From Rhizobium sp. ARZ01 (GTDB lineage Bacteria > Pseudomonadota > Alphaproteobacteria > Rhizobiales > Rhizobiaceae), in the NCBI RefSeq assembly GCF_014851675.1, contig NZ_JACVAE010000001.1, positions 1,488,001 to 1,552,000 on the forward strand: a stretch of DNA of 64,000 nt, in the 5' to 3' direction. Below the pieces are notes generated by a model that saw only the letters and a list, made by a program, of their open reading frames with translations, had not been told where the DNA came from and ran no database searches. Below, piece after piece: positions 9,595 to 18,310 of the stretch. The position numbers and the translations under genes were made by a program. Each line of letters opens with the position of its first letter. Position 1 is the first letter of the stretch.

Positions 9595-10422
9595 CTACTT
9601 GCACTCCGGCGCCTTGAAAACTTCCAGATTTGCCAGCTTCCCGGTGAGGACGAAGTCGCCATAGTCCATGGTCAGGTCCCGGGTGATGCCGTTCTCGTAG
9701 AGCTTGAACGACATCCGGTAGACCGGCAGCGCGTCGCCAGTATTGTCATCGTTGTAGTAGGCGATCGTGACCGGCCAGTATTCCTGCTTAGCAAAGGATC
9801 CAGCCTTGGCGGCATCGGGATCGCCGGCTTCGGGCATCTCCTTCTTGCCGAGAATTGTGGTCGTCATCAACGTTTTGTCGCCAGAATCCGAACCATCGAA
9901 GATCCGAGCCTCGAAGAACTTCTCGCCCTTCCTTGCCCGATCGATCACCGCGAGCATGTGCTCTGTGGGGAACACGCTGTCTGCAAGATCAACCGCACGC
10001 GTATCCGGCGACGTCAGTTCGACATTGACGCCACTCTTGTCGTCGTGGGCGTTACCCCGCACTTCCTTGTCCAGCTTTTCGTCCGTGAAGGAGCGCGTCA
10101 GGAAGCGGAAACTGCGATTCTTCAGGTCTTCGTAGGTCGTCGTCTGCTGGTCTGTAAGCCTGGTTTCCTCGCCGGTATTGACCTGGGTGACGAAGCGGAA
10201 GCTGACGGTATAGCCCTCACAGGCATTGCCATTGAATTCATACACCATGCGACCATACATCCCGGCGATGCCAGATCGCTCAGACGCATCCTTGAGCTGC
10301 AAGTCGTAGACGGCGCGATGCGGCGCAAGTCCGATTGGCGCGGCCGCCGAGATAGAACCAAGCGGCAGTACCACGAGACAGGTCGCCACGGACGCTACCG
10401 ATACAAAGCTTGAGCGAAACAT
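9595..10422 (-). CDS. eipB: EipB-family periplasmic envelope-integrity protein (DUF1849)
   Basis: 275 residues with an N-terminal signal peptide cleaved near residue 28 (SISAAA). The rest matches the DUF1849 family; its Brucella member EipB is a periplasmic beta-spiral protein needed for envelope integrity and stabilised by one disulfide. The mature part here has exactly two cysteines, Cys68 and Cys274, at positions equivalent to those of the EipB disulfide. The start at ATG 10422 is decided by a strong CAGGAGGAAACGG ribosome-binding site; the open frame 80 codons further upstream lacks one. It ends 5 bp before a terminator. The symbol is assigned by family resemblance. Confidence 0.88.
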   Translation of the reverse strand: MFRSSFVSVASVATCLVVLPLGSISAAAPIGLAPHRAVYDLQLKDASERSGIAGMYGRMVYEFNGNACEGYTVSFRFVTQVNTGEETRLTDQQTTTYEDLKNRSFRFLTRSFTDEKLDKEVRGNAHDDKSGVNVELTSPDTRAVDLADSVFPTEHMLAVIDRARKGEKFFEARIFDGSDSGDKTLMTTTILGKKEMPEAGDPDAAKAGSFAKQEYWPVTIAYYNDDNTGDALPVYRMSFKLYENGITRDLTMDYGDFVLTGKLANLEVFKAPECK

Positions 10423-10633
10423 CCGTTTCCTCCTGTTGAACTCTGCCGCGATGTTATAAGAACAGTTTCGGCAAGAGCGAGGCATATGAGCATCTGCATG
10501 CCGCATTGTAACAGAAAACGCAATCGAGGCGGCGACCCCGTACACTGCTCCGGCACACGCCACTTCAGGAACATCTTTCAGCTGTCGACACTTTTCGATG
10601 TGGTCACAGTAATTGCAGAATGGGGAGAGAAGC

Positions 10634-11098
10634 ATGTCCGCTGAAATCGAAAATCGGGTCAAGGAACTGGGCTACACAATTCCGACCGCGGCCGCGCCGG
10701 CCGCCAACTATGTTCCCTATGTCATCAGCGGATCAATTCTGCATATCTCCGGCCAACTGCCGATTGCCGACGGTAAGATTGCCGTCACCGGCCACCTTGG
10801 CAAGGAGGTCGACGTCGCGACCGGCCAGAAGGCAGCCGAACTTTGCGCCGTCAATCTCCTTGCCCAGGCCAAAGCCGCACTCGGCGACCTTTCACGCATC
10901 AAGCGTATTATAAAGATCAATGGCTTCGTGGCATCCGTTCCCACTTTCGTTGAGCAGCATCTGGTCATCAACGGCGCCTCCAACCTGCTGGTCGGCGCGC
11001 TCGGGGAGCCGGGCAAGCATGCACGCGCCGCTGTCGGCATGGCCGCCCTGCCGTTGAATGCCGCCGTCGAGATCGACGCGATCATGGAAATAGCCTGA
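10634..11098 (+). CDS. RidA/YjgF-family protein lacking the catalytic arginine
   Basis: 154-residue Rid-family protein, predicted to form a trimer. Archetypal RidA hydrolyses reactive enamine/imine intermediates using an arginine in a VARLP-type motif. Here the corresponding stretch reads VGMAALPLNAAVEIDAI, with alanine in place of that arginine, so classical deaminase activity is doubtful. The start ATG 10634 follows GGGGAGAG. Its stop overlaps the start of the next gene (TGATG), so it is coupled to a GDPD phosphodiesterase and then to a FemAB-like protein. Function uncertain. Confidence 0.85.
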   Translation: MSAEIENRVKELGYTIPTAAAPAANYVPYVISGSILHISGQLPIADGKIAVTGHLGKEVDVATGQKAAELCAVNLLAQAKAALGDLSRIKRIIKINGFVASVPTFVEQHLVINGASNLLVGALGEPGKHARAAVGMAALPLNAAVEIDAIMEIA

Positions 11099-11829
11099 TG
11101 CCGTCCAAGGATCTTTCCTGGCTGACTGCGCAACCGATTGCGCATCGCGGCTTCCACGACATGAACCACGCCATTTGGGAAAATACGCTTTCGGCCTTTG
11201 CCCGGGCCATTGATGCGGGTTTTGCGATCGAGTGCGATCTGCAATATGCCGCGGACGGCGTTCCTGTTGTCTTTCATGACGACGACTTGCAGCGTGTTTG
11301 CTCGATCCCCGGCGATGTCCGCGCGAAGACATCGGTGGAGCTCGGCATGCTTTCGGTGGGAGGCACCACCGACAAGGTGCCAACGCTCACGCAGCTTCTC
11401 AAGCTCGCCAACGGACGCGTTCCCCTCGTCATCGAATTGAAGGGCCGCAAAGATGACGATGAGGGCTTTGTCGATAGCGTGCTTGAGGCGATCGAGGACT
11501 ACAATGGCCCGATCGCGCTGATGAGTTTCGATCACTGGCTTCTGAAGGACCTGAAGGCGCTCGACGTTCCCCGTCCCATAGGACTGACTGCGGAGGGGGC
11601 CGACCCGGAAACCTTCTTCGTACACGAGGAGGCCATGCAACTCGGACTGGACTTCATCTCGTACCATTACGGCCACCTCCCCAATCCCTTCATCACAAAC
11701 GAGCGCAAGGCAGGCGTTACGGTGATTACCTGGACCGTTAGTAACCAGGAAGGGATCGACAAGACCCGCGCCGAGGCTGACCAAATGACTTTCGAGGGCT
11801 TTGATCCGCGGGAAACTTTGGTCGCCTGA
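11098..11829 (+). CDS. Glycerophosphodiester phosphodiesterase
   Basis: 243 residues, GDPD family (UgpQ-like). It hydrolyses glycerophosphodiesters to sn-glycerol 3-phosphate and an alcohol. Catalytic elements are visible: His16 (HRG), Glu45 and Asp47 (ECDLQ), and His60 (FHDDD), which bind Ca/Mg and act as acid/base. No signal peptide is seen, so a cytoplasmic location is likely. It overlaps the ridA-like stop by one base and is followed 2 bp later by the FemAB-like gene, forming a tight three-gene operon. Confidence 0.92.
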   Translation: MPSKDLSWLTAQPIAHRGFHDMNHAIWENTLSAFARAIDAGFAIECDLQYAADGVPVVFHDDDLQRVCSIPGDVRAKTSVELGMLSVGGTTDKVPTLTQLLKLANGRVPLVIELKGRKDDDEGFVDSVLEAIEDYNGPIALMSFDHWLLKDLKALDVPRPIGLTAEGADPETFFVHEEAMQLGLDFISYHYGHLPNPFITNERKAGVTVITWTVSNQEGIDKTRAEADQMTFEGFDPRETLVA

Positions 11830-11831
11830 CG

Positions 11832-13028
11832 ATGGCTGAGAGTTACCGGATACGCGTCGTCCAGCGTTTTGCCGACATTCCGGCGGAACACTGGTCGCGC
11901 CTTGCCGGCGCATCTCGTAGCCAACCGAGCACGGTCTACAATCCCTTCGTCAGCCATGCGTTCCTTTCCGCGCTGGAAGAGTCCGGATCGGCTACGGCGG
12001 ACACGGGATGGCTCGGTCAACACCTGCTGCTAGAACAGGGGAATGGCACGCTTCTCGGAGCAATGCCGGCCTACCTCAAGAACCACAGCCAAGGCGAATA
12101 TGTATTCGACCATGGCTGGGCAGAAGCGTTTGCGAGGGCCGGCGGGCGCTACTATCCGAAGCTACAGGCTTCCATTCCTTTCACGCCCGCAACGGGTCCG
12201 CGGCTGCTGCATCGCCACGGAGACGACCCTGCGCCTGTCCGGCAGGCGCTCGCCGCCGGCATCAAGGAACTGACGCGCCGCCACGACATATCGTCCGCAC
12301 ACATTACTTTCTTGCCGGAAGACGAACTTCCCGCGCTCGAGGATGCGGGATTTCTCCACCGCACCGATCAACAGTTCCATTTTCTCAACACCGGCTATGC
12401 TTCGCACGACGCTTTCCTGCAAACGCTCGCGTCCCGCAAGCGCAAGGCGCTAAAGAGGGAACGGCGCACCGCGCTGGAGAACGGTATCGCAATTGACTGG
12501 CTGACGGGAAGCGATCTGACGGAAAGCATCTGGGACCAGTTCTTTGCCTTCTACATGGATACGGGCGGGCGCAAATGGGGTCGCCCCTATCTGACACGCC
12601 GCTTCTATTCGCTGATCGGCCAGCGCATGGCCGATGACATCCTGTTGGTCATGGCGAAACGAAATGGCCGCTACATCGCCGGCGCCATCAACTTCATCGG
12701 CGGAGAAACACTCTTCGGTCGTCACTGGGGTTGCATCGAGGATCATCCCTTCCTGCATTTCGAAGTCTGCTACCACCAAGCCATCGACTTCGCGATCGCC
12801 AATAGGCTGAAACGCGTCGAGGCAGGCGCCCAGGGCGAACACAAGCTCGCACGCGGCTACATGCCGATCACAACACACTCGGCGCACTACATAGCCCATC
12901 CGGGGCTGCGTCGCGCCGTGGCAGACTATCTCGATCGCGAGCGCCGGGACGTCGCCGAAACCGGCGAATGGCTCTCCGAACATGGCCCCTTTCGCAAGGT
13001 TGACAATAATTCCAGCAACAACCAATGA
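11832..13028 (+). CDS. FemAB-like GNAT-fold protein (DUF482, peptidoglycan biosynthesis/recognition)
   Basis: 398 residues that match the PF04339/DUF482 family, which has the double-GNAT fold of FemAB aminoacyltransferases. The central block IHRTDQQFHFLNTGY-like region and the motif LFGRHWGCIEDHPFLHFEVC are characteristic. Biochemical activity of the family is not established; a role in cell-wall or amino-acid N-acylation is only inferred from the fold. The start ATG 11832 lies 2 bp beyond the GDPD stop, implying translational coupling. The C-terminus is hydrophilic with an Asn/Ser-rich tail. Confidence 0.82.
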   Translation: MAESYRIRVVQRFADIPAEHWSRLAGASRSQPSTVYNPFVSHAFLSALEESGSATADTGWLGQHLLLEQGNGTLLGAMPAYLKNHSQGEYVFDHGWAEAFARAGGRYYPKLQASIPFTPATGPRLLHRHGDDPAPVRQALAAGIKELTRRHDISSAHITFLPEDELPALEDAGFLHRTDQQFHFLNTGYASHDAFLQTLASRKRKALKRERRTALENGIAIDWLTGSDLTESIWDQFFAFYMDTGGRKWGRPYLTRRFYSLIGQRMADDILLVMAKRNGRYIAGAINFIGGETLFGRHWGCIEDHPFLHFEVCYHQAIDFAIANRLKRVEAGAQGEHKLARGYMPITTHSAHYIAHPGLRRAVADYLDRERRDVAETGEWLSEHGPFRKVDNNSSNNQ

Positions 13029-13061
13029 CGCGGCCAGCGTGCCGAACATAAGGAGACCACC

Positions 13062-13487
13062 ATGACCGCCTACGATCCCGGGAACATCTTCGCCAAGATC
13101 CTCCGCGGCGAAATACCCTCACACAAGATCTATGAAGACGAAGACACGTTCGCTTTCATGGATGTCATGCCGCAGGGGACCGGCCATACCCTGGTGATCC
13201 CGAAGACGCCTTCCCGCAACATTCTCGATGCCGATCCGGCGACGCTCGCTAAGCTCATACCGGTCGTGCAGAAGATCGCGGTTGCGGCAAAAGACGCCTT
13301 CGAGGCCGATGGTGTCACGGTGATTCAGTTCAACGAGCCGGCTTCCGGCCAGACGATCTACCACCTGCATTTCCACGTGATTCCGCGCTTCGAGGGCGTG
13401 CCGCTCAGGCCGCATTCGGGCTCGATGGAGGATCAGGGCGTCCTTTCGGCCAATGCGCAAAAAATGCGCGACGCTTTGGCGACGTAG
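13062..13487 (+). CDS. HIT-family nucleotide-binding hydrolase
   Basis: 141-residue histidine-triad protein of the HinT/Fhit superfamily. The triad HLHFHVIPRF places His101, His103 and His105 in the active site. Members hydrolyse nucleoside phosphoramidates or dinucleoside polyphosphates; the substrate here cannot be told from sequence. The ATG at 13062 has a strong AAGGAG site. It lies 33 bp after the FemAB-like gene and could be part of that operon. A convergent hairpin follows. Confidence 0.93.
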   Translation: MTAYDPGNIFAKILRGEIPSHKIYEDEDTFAFMDVMPQGTGHTLVIPKTPSRNILDADPATLAKLIPVVQKIAVAAKDAFEADGVTVIQFNEPASGQTIYHLHFHVIPRFEGVPLRPHSGSMEDQGVLSANAQKMRDALAT

Positions 13488-13503
13488 GCTCAGGGATAGG
13501 CGT

Positions 13504-13535
13504 TACGTTCTCGGCGCTCACCTGCCGAGAACGTA
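13504..13535. terminator. Shared hairpin between convergent HIT gene and azlD
   Basis: A perfect 12-bp inverted repeat, 13504-13515 and 13524-13535, with an 8-nt loop. It is 16 bp after the HIT stop and contains the last codons and stop of azlD on the other strand. No T-run on either side, so it is a terminator candidate by position and stem strength only. Confidence 0.55.
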
Positions 13536-13859
13536 CAATCCTCCAGCGAGGAAAACCATCGCTGCGACGATGCCGAGGATCTGTTTCCGGCCGCTCGCAA
13601 AGAACGCCAACGCGCCAACGCCGATGGCCGCCAGCCTCAACCACAATGGCGACGCTTCCAACTCGCCAGTCGGATAGACGATCAACTTGGCAATAACTGC
13701 CGCGACAAGGGCTGTGGCAACAGCCTTGACCCAAGTCAGGATCTCCGATTTTTCATCGAGCCTGTTGCCCGCCAGAACGCCAAGCCAACGCCAGATGTCG
13801 GTCGCAAGCCAGCCGGCGACGGCGATGAAGATATAGGGCCAAACGCCGTCGAAACTCAT
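13518..13859 (-). CDS. azlD: AzlD-family branched-chain amino-acid exporter small subunit
   Basis: 113-residue, strongly hydrophobic protein with about four predicted membrane segments, typical of AzlD, the small partner of AzlC. The pair is thought to export branched-chain amino acids or their analogues (BrnFE-type). Its start ATG 13859 overlaps the azlC stop as ATGA, indicating coupled translation. The last codons lie in a 12-bp hairpin shared with the convergent HIT gene. Substrate not determined. Confidence 0.85.
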   Translation of the reverse strand: MSFDGVWPYIFIAVAGWLATDIWRWLGVLAGNRLDEKSEILTWVKAVATALVAAVIAKLIVYPTGELEASPLWLRLAAIGVGALAFFASGRKQILGIVAAMVFLAGGLYVLGR

Positions 13860-14602
13860 GCGGCGCTCCTTGTCCGCTTCAGGCGCCATTGCCGCTCGCC
13901 CGCCCAGGCGATCGTTCCGCCGACCAGCCCGGCCAGCAGAATGTCGAATTCCGGCGCGATCTCGCGAAAGACGACGCCGAGCACCAGGCCGGTTCCCAGC
14001 GCCCAATAGATGACGCGGTGGCGGGCGGAAACACAGATTGAGGTAAGGAAGTAGACCGGAGTAAGAAAAAACAGGCAGCCGGAAACAATCGGTGGAAACT
14101 TTGTCACCAGCCCGTAGGCGACGCCAACGAGCAGGATGTTCACCGTCGTCAGTGTCGTGCCGAAGCCGGCAAAGAAGGCGACCCGCCTGTCACGTGGCAC
14201 TGCGGAGATGCGCTCCATGGCAAAGACCCAGGCGGTGATCGCGACGAAATGCGACAGCACGAGCAGAACCCAGGTCGGCGTCTTGCGCGAGCGTAACTCG
14301 GGGATGAGAGAGGCCACCATCGGCATCATCCGCACCGAGGAAAGCGTCACTGCGATGAAGGCGGCCGCGAGATTGGCGCCCGAAAGCATACTGCCGACAA
14401 GGATCACCTTGGCCGGCAACGCCCAGACGATACCGGTCATGAACATGACCTGCCCGACGGGGACGCCTGCTTCCGCCGTAAAGGCGGCGAAACCAACGAA
14501 AGAAAGCATCAGGATGATCGCGGGAACGCTGAAGAGGCCGCGCATTCCCTGAATGAACCAGTAACGGTTCGGCTTTTCACTCAGTTCAGCCTCGGCACTC
14601 AT
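13856..14602 (-). CDS. azlC: AzlC-family branched-chain amino-acid exporter large subunit
   Basis: 248 residues with about seven hydrophobic segments. It has the AzlC pattern, including the early FSVPAIILMLSFVGFAAFTA helix and the region VRMMPMVASLIPELR. Together with AzlD it is predicted to export branched-chain amino acids. I chose ATG 14602 (MSAEAELSE). The in-frame ATG at 14626 would place its ribosome-binding site inside the clpA terminator stem. Neither start has a strong Shine-Dalgarno sequence, so the exact N-terminus is uncertain. Confidence 0.83.
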   Translation of the reverse strand: MSAEAELSEKPNRYWFIQGMRGLFSVPAIILMLSFVGFAAFTAEAGVPVGQVMFMTGIVWALPAKVILVGSMLSGANLAAAFIAVTLSSVRMMPMVASLIPELRSRKTPTWVLLVLSHFVAITAWVFAMERISAVPRDRRVAFFAGFGTTLTTVNILLVGVAYGLVTKFPPIVSGCLFFLTPVYFLTSICVSARHRVIYWALGTGLVLGVVFREIAPEFDILLAGLVGGTIAWAGERQWRLKRTRSAA

Positions 14603-14627
14603 TTCTGCATTCCAGTCTTGCGGCATG

Positions 14628-14655
14628 AAAATGCCGGGCAGTCGCCTGCCCGGCA
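14628..14655 (-). terminator. Rho-independent terminator of clpA
   Basis: A perfect 9-bp stem TGCCGGGCA/TGCCCGGCA (14632-14640 and 14647-14655) with a 6-nt loop is followed on the minus strand by TTTT (14628-14631). It lies 20 bp after the clpA stop. Confidence 0.8.
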
Positions 14656-14675
14656 CCGGTTGTCTTGGATCTCGG

Positions 14676-17162
14676 TCACTTCTTCCGCGGCACCTTCGGC
14701 ACGGCGCTACCCTTGCGGGTCGGAGCTGCCGGCTTTTCCGATGCCTTTGGGGCCTTGCTGCGCGGTGCAGCTTCCGCCGCCACCGTTTCCGTGGCCTTCT
14801 TCGGCTTGGTGACCTTGCGCGCCGGCGCAGCGATCTCCGCCTTCGGCTTGATCGGGGCGGTTTCCGGCACGGCATCGAGAACGATACCCTTGCCGCCGTC
14901 CTCCTTCACGCCGACCGAAACGCGGACAACGCCGCCCTTCTTGAGCCTACCGAAGAGGATCTCGTCGGCGAGCTTCTTCTTGATGTGCTCCTGGATCACG
15001 CGGGCGAGTGGCCGTGCGCCCATTCTCTCGTCGTAACCCTTCTCAGCCAGCCAGGCGATCGCCTCAGGCTGCAGTTCGAAGGTGACGTTGCGCTCGGCAA
15101 GCTGTGTCTCCAGCTGCATGACGAACTTCTGCACGACCTGATGGATGACCGGCGTCGGCAGCGACGAGAACGGAATGATCGCATCGAGACGGTTGCGGAA
15201 CTCCGGTGTGAAGAGACGGTTGATCGCTTCCATGTCGTCGCCTTCGCGCTTCGATGAGCCGAAGCCGATTGCGGCCTTGGCCATGTCGGAGGCACCCGCA
15301 TTCGTCGTCATGATCAGGATGACGTTGCGGAAATCGATCTTCTTGCCGTTGTGGTCCGTCAGCGACCCATGGTCCATGACCTGCAACAGGATGTTGAAGA
15401 GGTCCGGATGCGCCTTCTCGATCTCGTCCAGCAGGAGCACGCAATGTGGATGCTGGTCCACGCCATCGGTGAGAAGTCCGCCCTGGTCGAAGCCGACATA
15501 CCCCGGAGGCGCACCGATCAGGCGCGATACCGTGTGCCGCTCCATGTATTCGGACATGTCGAAGCGCAGCAGTTCTACTCCGAGCGAGGAGGCAAGCTGC
15601 TTTGCGACCTCGGTCTTGCCGACGCCGGTCGGACCGGAGAACAGGTAGCAGCCGATCGGCTTGTTCGGTTCGCGCAGGCCCGCACGGGCGAGCTTGATGG
15701 CCGAGGCCAACGCATCGATCGCCAGATCCTGGCCATAGACGACAGAGCGCAATTCCTTGTCCAGGTTGGCGAGAACGGTCTCATCGTCCTTGGACACGGT
15801 TTTCGCCGGAATGCGCGCCATTGTCGCAATCGTCGCCTCGATCTCCTTCTCGGTGATCAGCTTGCGGCGTTTGCCGACGGGTAGCAGCATCTGAGCCGCA
15901 CCCGTCTCGTCGATCACGTCGATCGCCTTGTCCGGCAACTTGCGGTCACTGATGTAGCGGGCCGAGAGCTCGACGGCCGACTTGATTGCCTCATTCGAGT
16001 ACTTCAGCTTGTGATACTCCTCGAAATAGGGCTTCAGCCCCTTCATGATCTCGATCGTGTCATCGATGGTCGGTTCGTTGACGTCGATCTTCTGGAACCG
16101 GCGAACGAGCGCCCGGTCTTTCTCGAAGAACTGACGGTATTCCTTATAGGTGGTCGAGCCGATGCAGCGGATCGCCCCGTTGGAAAGCGCAGGCTTCAGC
16201 AGGTTGGACGCGTCCATAGCGCCGCCCGAGGTGGCACCTGCACCGATGACCGTATGGATCTCGTCGATGAAGAGCACGGCGCCGGGATAGTCCTCCAGCT
16301 CCTTGACCACCTGCTTGAGCCGCTCCTCGAAGTCGCCGCGGTAACGCGTGCCGGCCAGAAGCGTTCCCATGTCGAGCGAGAAGATCGTCGCGTCCTGCAG
16401 AGCTTCAGGTACTTTCTTTTCGACAATCCTCTTCGCAAGCCCTTCGGCGATCGCGGTCTTGCCGACGCCGGGGTCGCCGACATAAAGCGGATTGTTCTTC
16501 GAGCGGCGGCAAAGCACCTGGATCGTGCGATTAACTTCGGCGTGGCGACCGATCAGCGGATCGATCTTTCCGTTCTTTGCCTTTTCATTGAGGTTGATGC
16601 AGTAGGCGCTGAGTGCGTCCTGCTTCTTGGCACCATCCTCCTGCTCGCCCTGCGATCGCGTCTGCTTTTGTTCGTTTTCCTGATCGTCGGATCCGCGAAC
16701 TGCGCGTGCCTCGGAGGAGCCGGGTCGCTTGCCGATCCCGTGTGAAATGAAGTTGACGGCATCGTAGCGCGTCATCTCCTGCTCCTGCAGGAAGTATGCA
16801 GCATGACTCTCGCGTTCGGCGAAGATGGCAACGAGCACGTTCGCACCGGTCACTTCCTCGCGGCCCGAGGATTGCACATGGATAACCGCGCGCTGGATCA
16901 CGCGCTGGAAGCCGGATGTCGGCTTGGAATCCTCCTCGTATCCCGTCACGAGATTGGCGAGGTCGTTGTCCACGTAATTGGTAACGGTCTTGCGCAGCGT
17001 CTCGAGATTGACGTTGCAGGCCCCCATGACAGCGGCAGCGTCGGCGTCATCGATCAAGGCCAGAAGCAGGTGCTCCAGCGTGGCGTATTCATGGTGGCGC
17101 TCATTGGCGTAAGTCAGTGCCTGATGAAGCGCTTTCTCAAGACTGGTCGAAAAAGTTGGCAC
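14676..17162 (-). CDS. clpA: ClpA, ATPase subunit of ClpAP protease
   Basis: 828 residues. It is an AAA+ unfoldase that feeds substrates into ClpP. Order: N-terminal Clp repeat domain (about 1-150), a charged Glu/Gln/Lys linker (about 150-180), first AAA+ module with Walker A GDPGVGKT at 229-236, second module with GPTGVGKT near residue 510 and the sensor-rich C-terminal domain. The final 60 residues form a Lys/Ala/Pro-rich basic tail that is longer than in E. coli ClpA, probably disordered. clpS lies 9 bp upstream, the usual adaptor-unfoldase operon. Confidence 0.97.
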   Translation of the reverse strand: MPTFSTSLEKALHQALTYANERHHEYATLEHLLLALIDDADAAAVMGACNVNLETLRKTVTNYVDNDLANLVTGYEEDSKPTSGFQRVIQRAVIHVQSSGREEVTGANVLVAIFAERESHAAYFLQEQEMTRYDAVNFISHGIGKRPGSSEARAVRGSDDQENEQKQTRSQGEQEDGAKKQDALSAYCINLNEKAKNGKIDPLIGRHAEVNRTIQVLCRRSKNNPLYVGDPGVGKTAIAEGLAKRIVEKKVPEALQDATIFSLDMGTLLAGTRYRGDFEERLKQVVKELEDYPGAVLFIDEIHTVIGAGATSGGAMDASNLLKPALSNGAIRCIGSTTYKEYRQFFEKDRALVRRFQKIDVNEPTIDDTIEIMKGLKPYFEEYHKLKYSNEAIKSAVELSARYISDRKLPDKAIDVIDETGAAQMLLPVGKRRKLITEKEIEATIATMARIPAKTVSKDDETVLANLDKELRSVVYGQDLAIDALASAIKLARAGLREPNKPIGCYLFSGPTGVGKTEVAKQLASSLGVELLRFDMSEYMERHTVSRLIGAPPGYVGFDQGGLLTDGVDQHPHCVLLLDEIEKAHPDLFNILLQVMDHGSLTDHNGKKIDFRNVILIMTTNAGASDMAKAAIGFGSSKREGDDMEAINRLFTPEFRNRLDAIIPFSSLPTPVIHQVVQKFVMQLETQLAERNVTFELQPEAIAWLAEKGYDERMGARPLARVIQEHIKKKLADEILFGRLKKGGVVRVSVGVKEDGGKGIVLDAVPETAPIKPKAEIAAPARKVTKPKKATETVAAEAAPRSKAPKASEKPAAPTRKGSAVPKVPRKK

Positions 17163-17171
17163 GTTCTTTCC

Positions 17172-17522
17172 TCATTTCTTTTCCATGACACACTGCAGCG
17201 GATGTTGGTGCTGGCGGGAGAAATCCATCACCTGTGTCACTTTAGTTTCGGCAACCTCGTAGGTAAAAACACCACACTCGCCCACCCCGTGGTTGTGCAC
17301 ATGCAACATGATCCGCGTCGCGGCTTCACGGTCCTTCTGGAAGAACCGCTCCAGGATGTGGATTACGAATTCCATCGGTGTGTAGTCGTCATTCAGCAGC
17401 AGGACCCGGTAAAGGCTCGGCTTCTTGATCTTCGTCTTCGTGCGGGTAATGACGGATGTGCCGCGGCCCGGATTGTCGCCGCTTCCCTCATTGCCCTGCA
17501 ACCGGACCGGTGTCGCATTCAT
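17172..17522 (-). CDS. clpS: ClpS, adaptor of ClpAP for N-end-rule substrates
   Basis: 116 residues. A flexible N-terminal arm of about 35 residues precedes the conserved core, which contains [16 protein letters not shown] and the [20 protein letters not shown] stretch. The core binds N-degron side chains and docks on the ClpA N-domain. It is immediately upstream of clpA on the same strand. Rhizobia often have two ClpS paralogues; this one, next to clpA, corresponds to the ClpS1 type. Confidence 0.95.
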   Translation of the reverse strand: MNATPVRLQGNEGSGDNPGRGTSVITRTKTKIKKPSLYRVLLLNDDYTPMEFVIHILERFFQKDREAATRIMLHVHNHGVGECGVFTYEVAETKVTQVMDFSRQHQHPLQCVMEKK

Positions 17523-17711
17523 GCCTGTTCATTCCTTGTGAGCGCGGTTTGACCTGGGGAGGTGGCCGCGGCGGCGATTGGTGCCGTCATAGACTACGTA
17601 ATCTAGTGGTTTCTCCCGCAATTTTAAGGCCCCCACCAAGTCCTGCAAGGATAATCGCGCCAAGCCCGAATGAAATAGGGAAATTTGTCTCCGCCCTGGT
17701 CGCCGCGCACG

Positions 17712-17743
17712 AAAAAGCCGGCGGCACTCGCGCGACGCCGGCT
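17712..17743 (-). terminator. Rho-independent terminator of the phasin gene
   Basis: An 8-bp stem AGCCGGCG/CGCCGGCT (17716-17723 with 17736-17743), 12-nt loop, is followed by TTTT on the minus strand (17712-17715). It lies 26 bp after the phasin stop. Confidence 0.75.
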
Positions 17744-17769
17744 CGTAAATCAGGTCAATTGTAGAACGA

Positions 17770-18123
17770 TCAGGCCGCCACAGCAGCCTTCGCCGCCGCC
17801 GTCGCCTTGGCCACCGGGGCTTCATAGGGCTTGTAGGCATCCTTGGCGAGATCGGAATACATCTCACCGATTTTCGTCGCTTCTGCGACGTAAGATTCGT
17901 AAGTCTTTTTCAGGTAGGCAGTCTGGAGCTCGGCGGCTGCCTCGAAGCTCTTGGCTCCCGACAACTTCTCGAAATGCGCGATGCCCTCTTCAAACGACTT
18001 CTTGGAGTAGTCGGCTGCCTCGGTTGCAATAGCCTGCATGCTCTTGGCCAGCGAGGAATAACTTTTCAGGACTGCGTCCATCGTTTCCTTACCCTTGCTG
18101 TTGGCCTCTTCGAAATTGAACAT
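17770..18123 (-). CDS. Phasin-family protein
   Basis: 117-residue, mostly helical protein with the phasin_2 pattern (MDAVLKSYSSLAKSMQAIAT, YSKKSFEEGIAHFEKL) and an Ala/Lys-rich C-terminus. Phasins coat polyhydroxybutyrate granules and influence their number and size; rhizobia store PHB. The start ATG 18123 (MFNFEEAN) has a well-spaced AGGAG site, whereas an ATG seven codons upstream does not. It is a single-gene unit with its own terminator. Whether it is granule-bound here is inferred. Confidence 0.87.
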   Translation of the reverse strand: MFNFEEANSKGKETMDAVLKSYSSLAKSMQAIATEAADYSKKSFEEGIAHFEKLSGAKSFEAAAELQTAYLKKTYESYVAEATKIGEMYSDLAKDAYKPYEAPVAKATAAAKAAVAA

Positions 18124-18252
18124 GGAATGCTCCTCTTGCTCCATCCGGATATGGGCAAATTATATGCAGCGCACAATAAAGTCAATGAAATGCCGCAACG
18201 CAATATTTCAATGCATTTGCAATAGCTTGAAAAGCAGGATCACGGACGCAAC

Positions 18253-18283
18253 AAAAAACCCGGGCTTGGTGAGCGCCGGGTTT
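18253..18283 (-). terminator. Terminator after the DUF3126 gene
   Basis: Eight-base-pair stem AAACCCGG/CCGGGTTT (18256-18263 with 18276-18283) followed on the minus strand by a run of T (18253-18258). It ends the cysE-DUF3126 side transcript; phasin transcription starts beyond it. A short A-run on the other side makes it look bidirectional. Confidence 0.8.
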
Positions 18284-18310
18284 CAAAAAACAAGCTCAGC
18301 AGAGAGCTGT

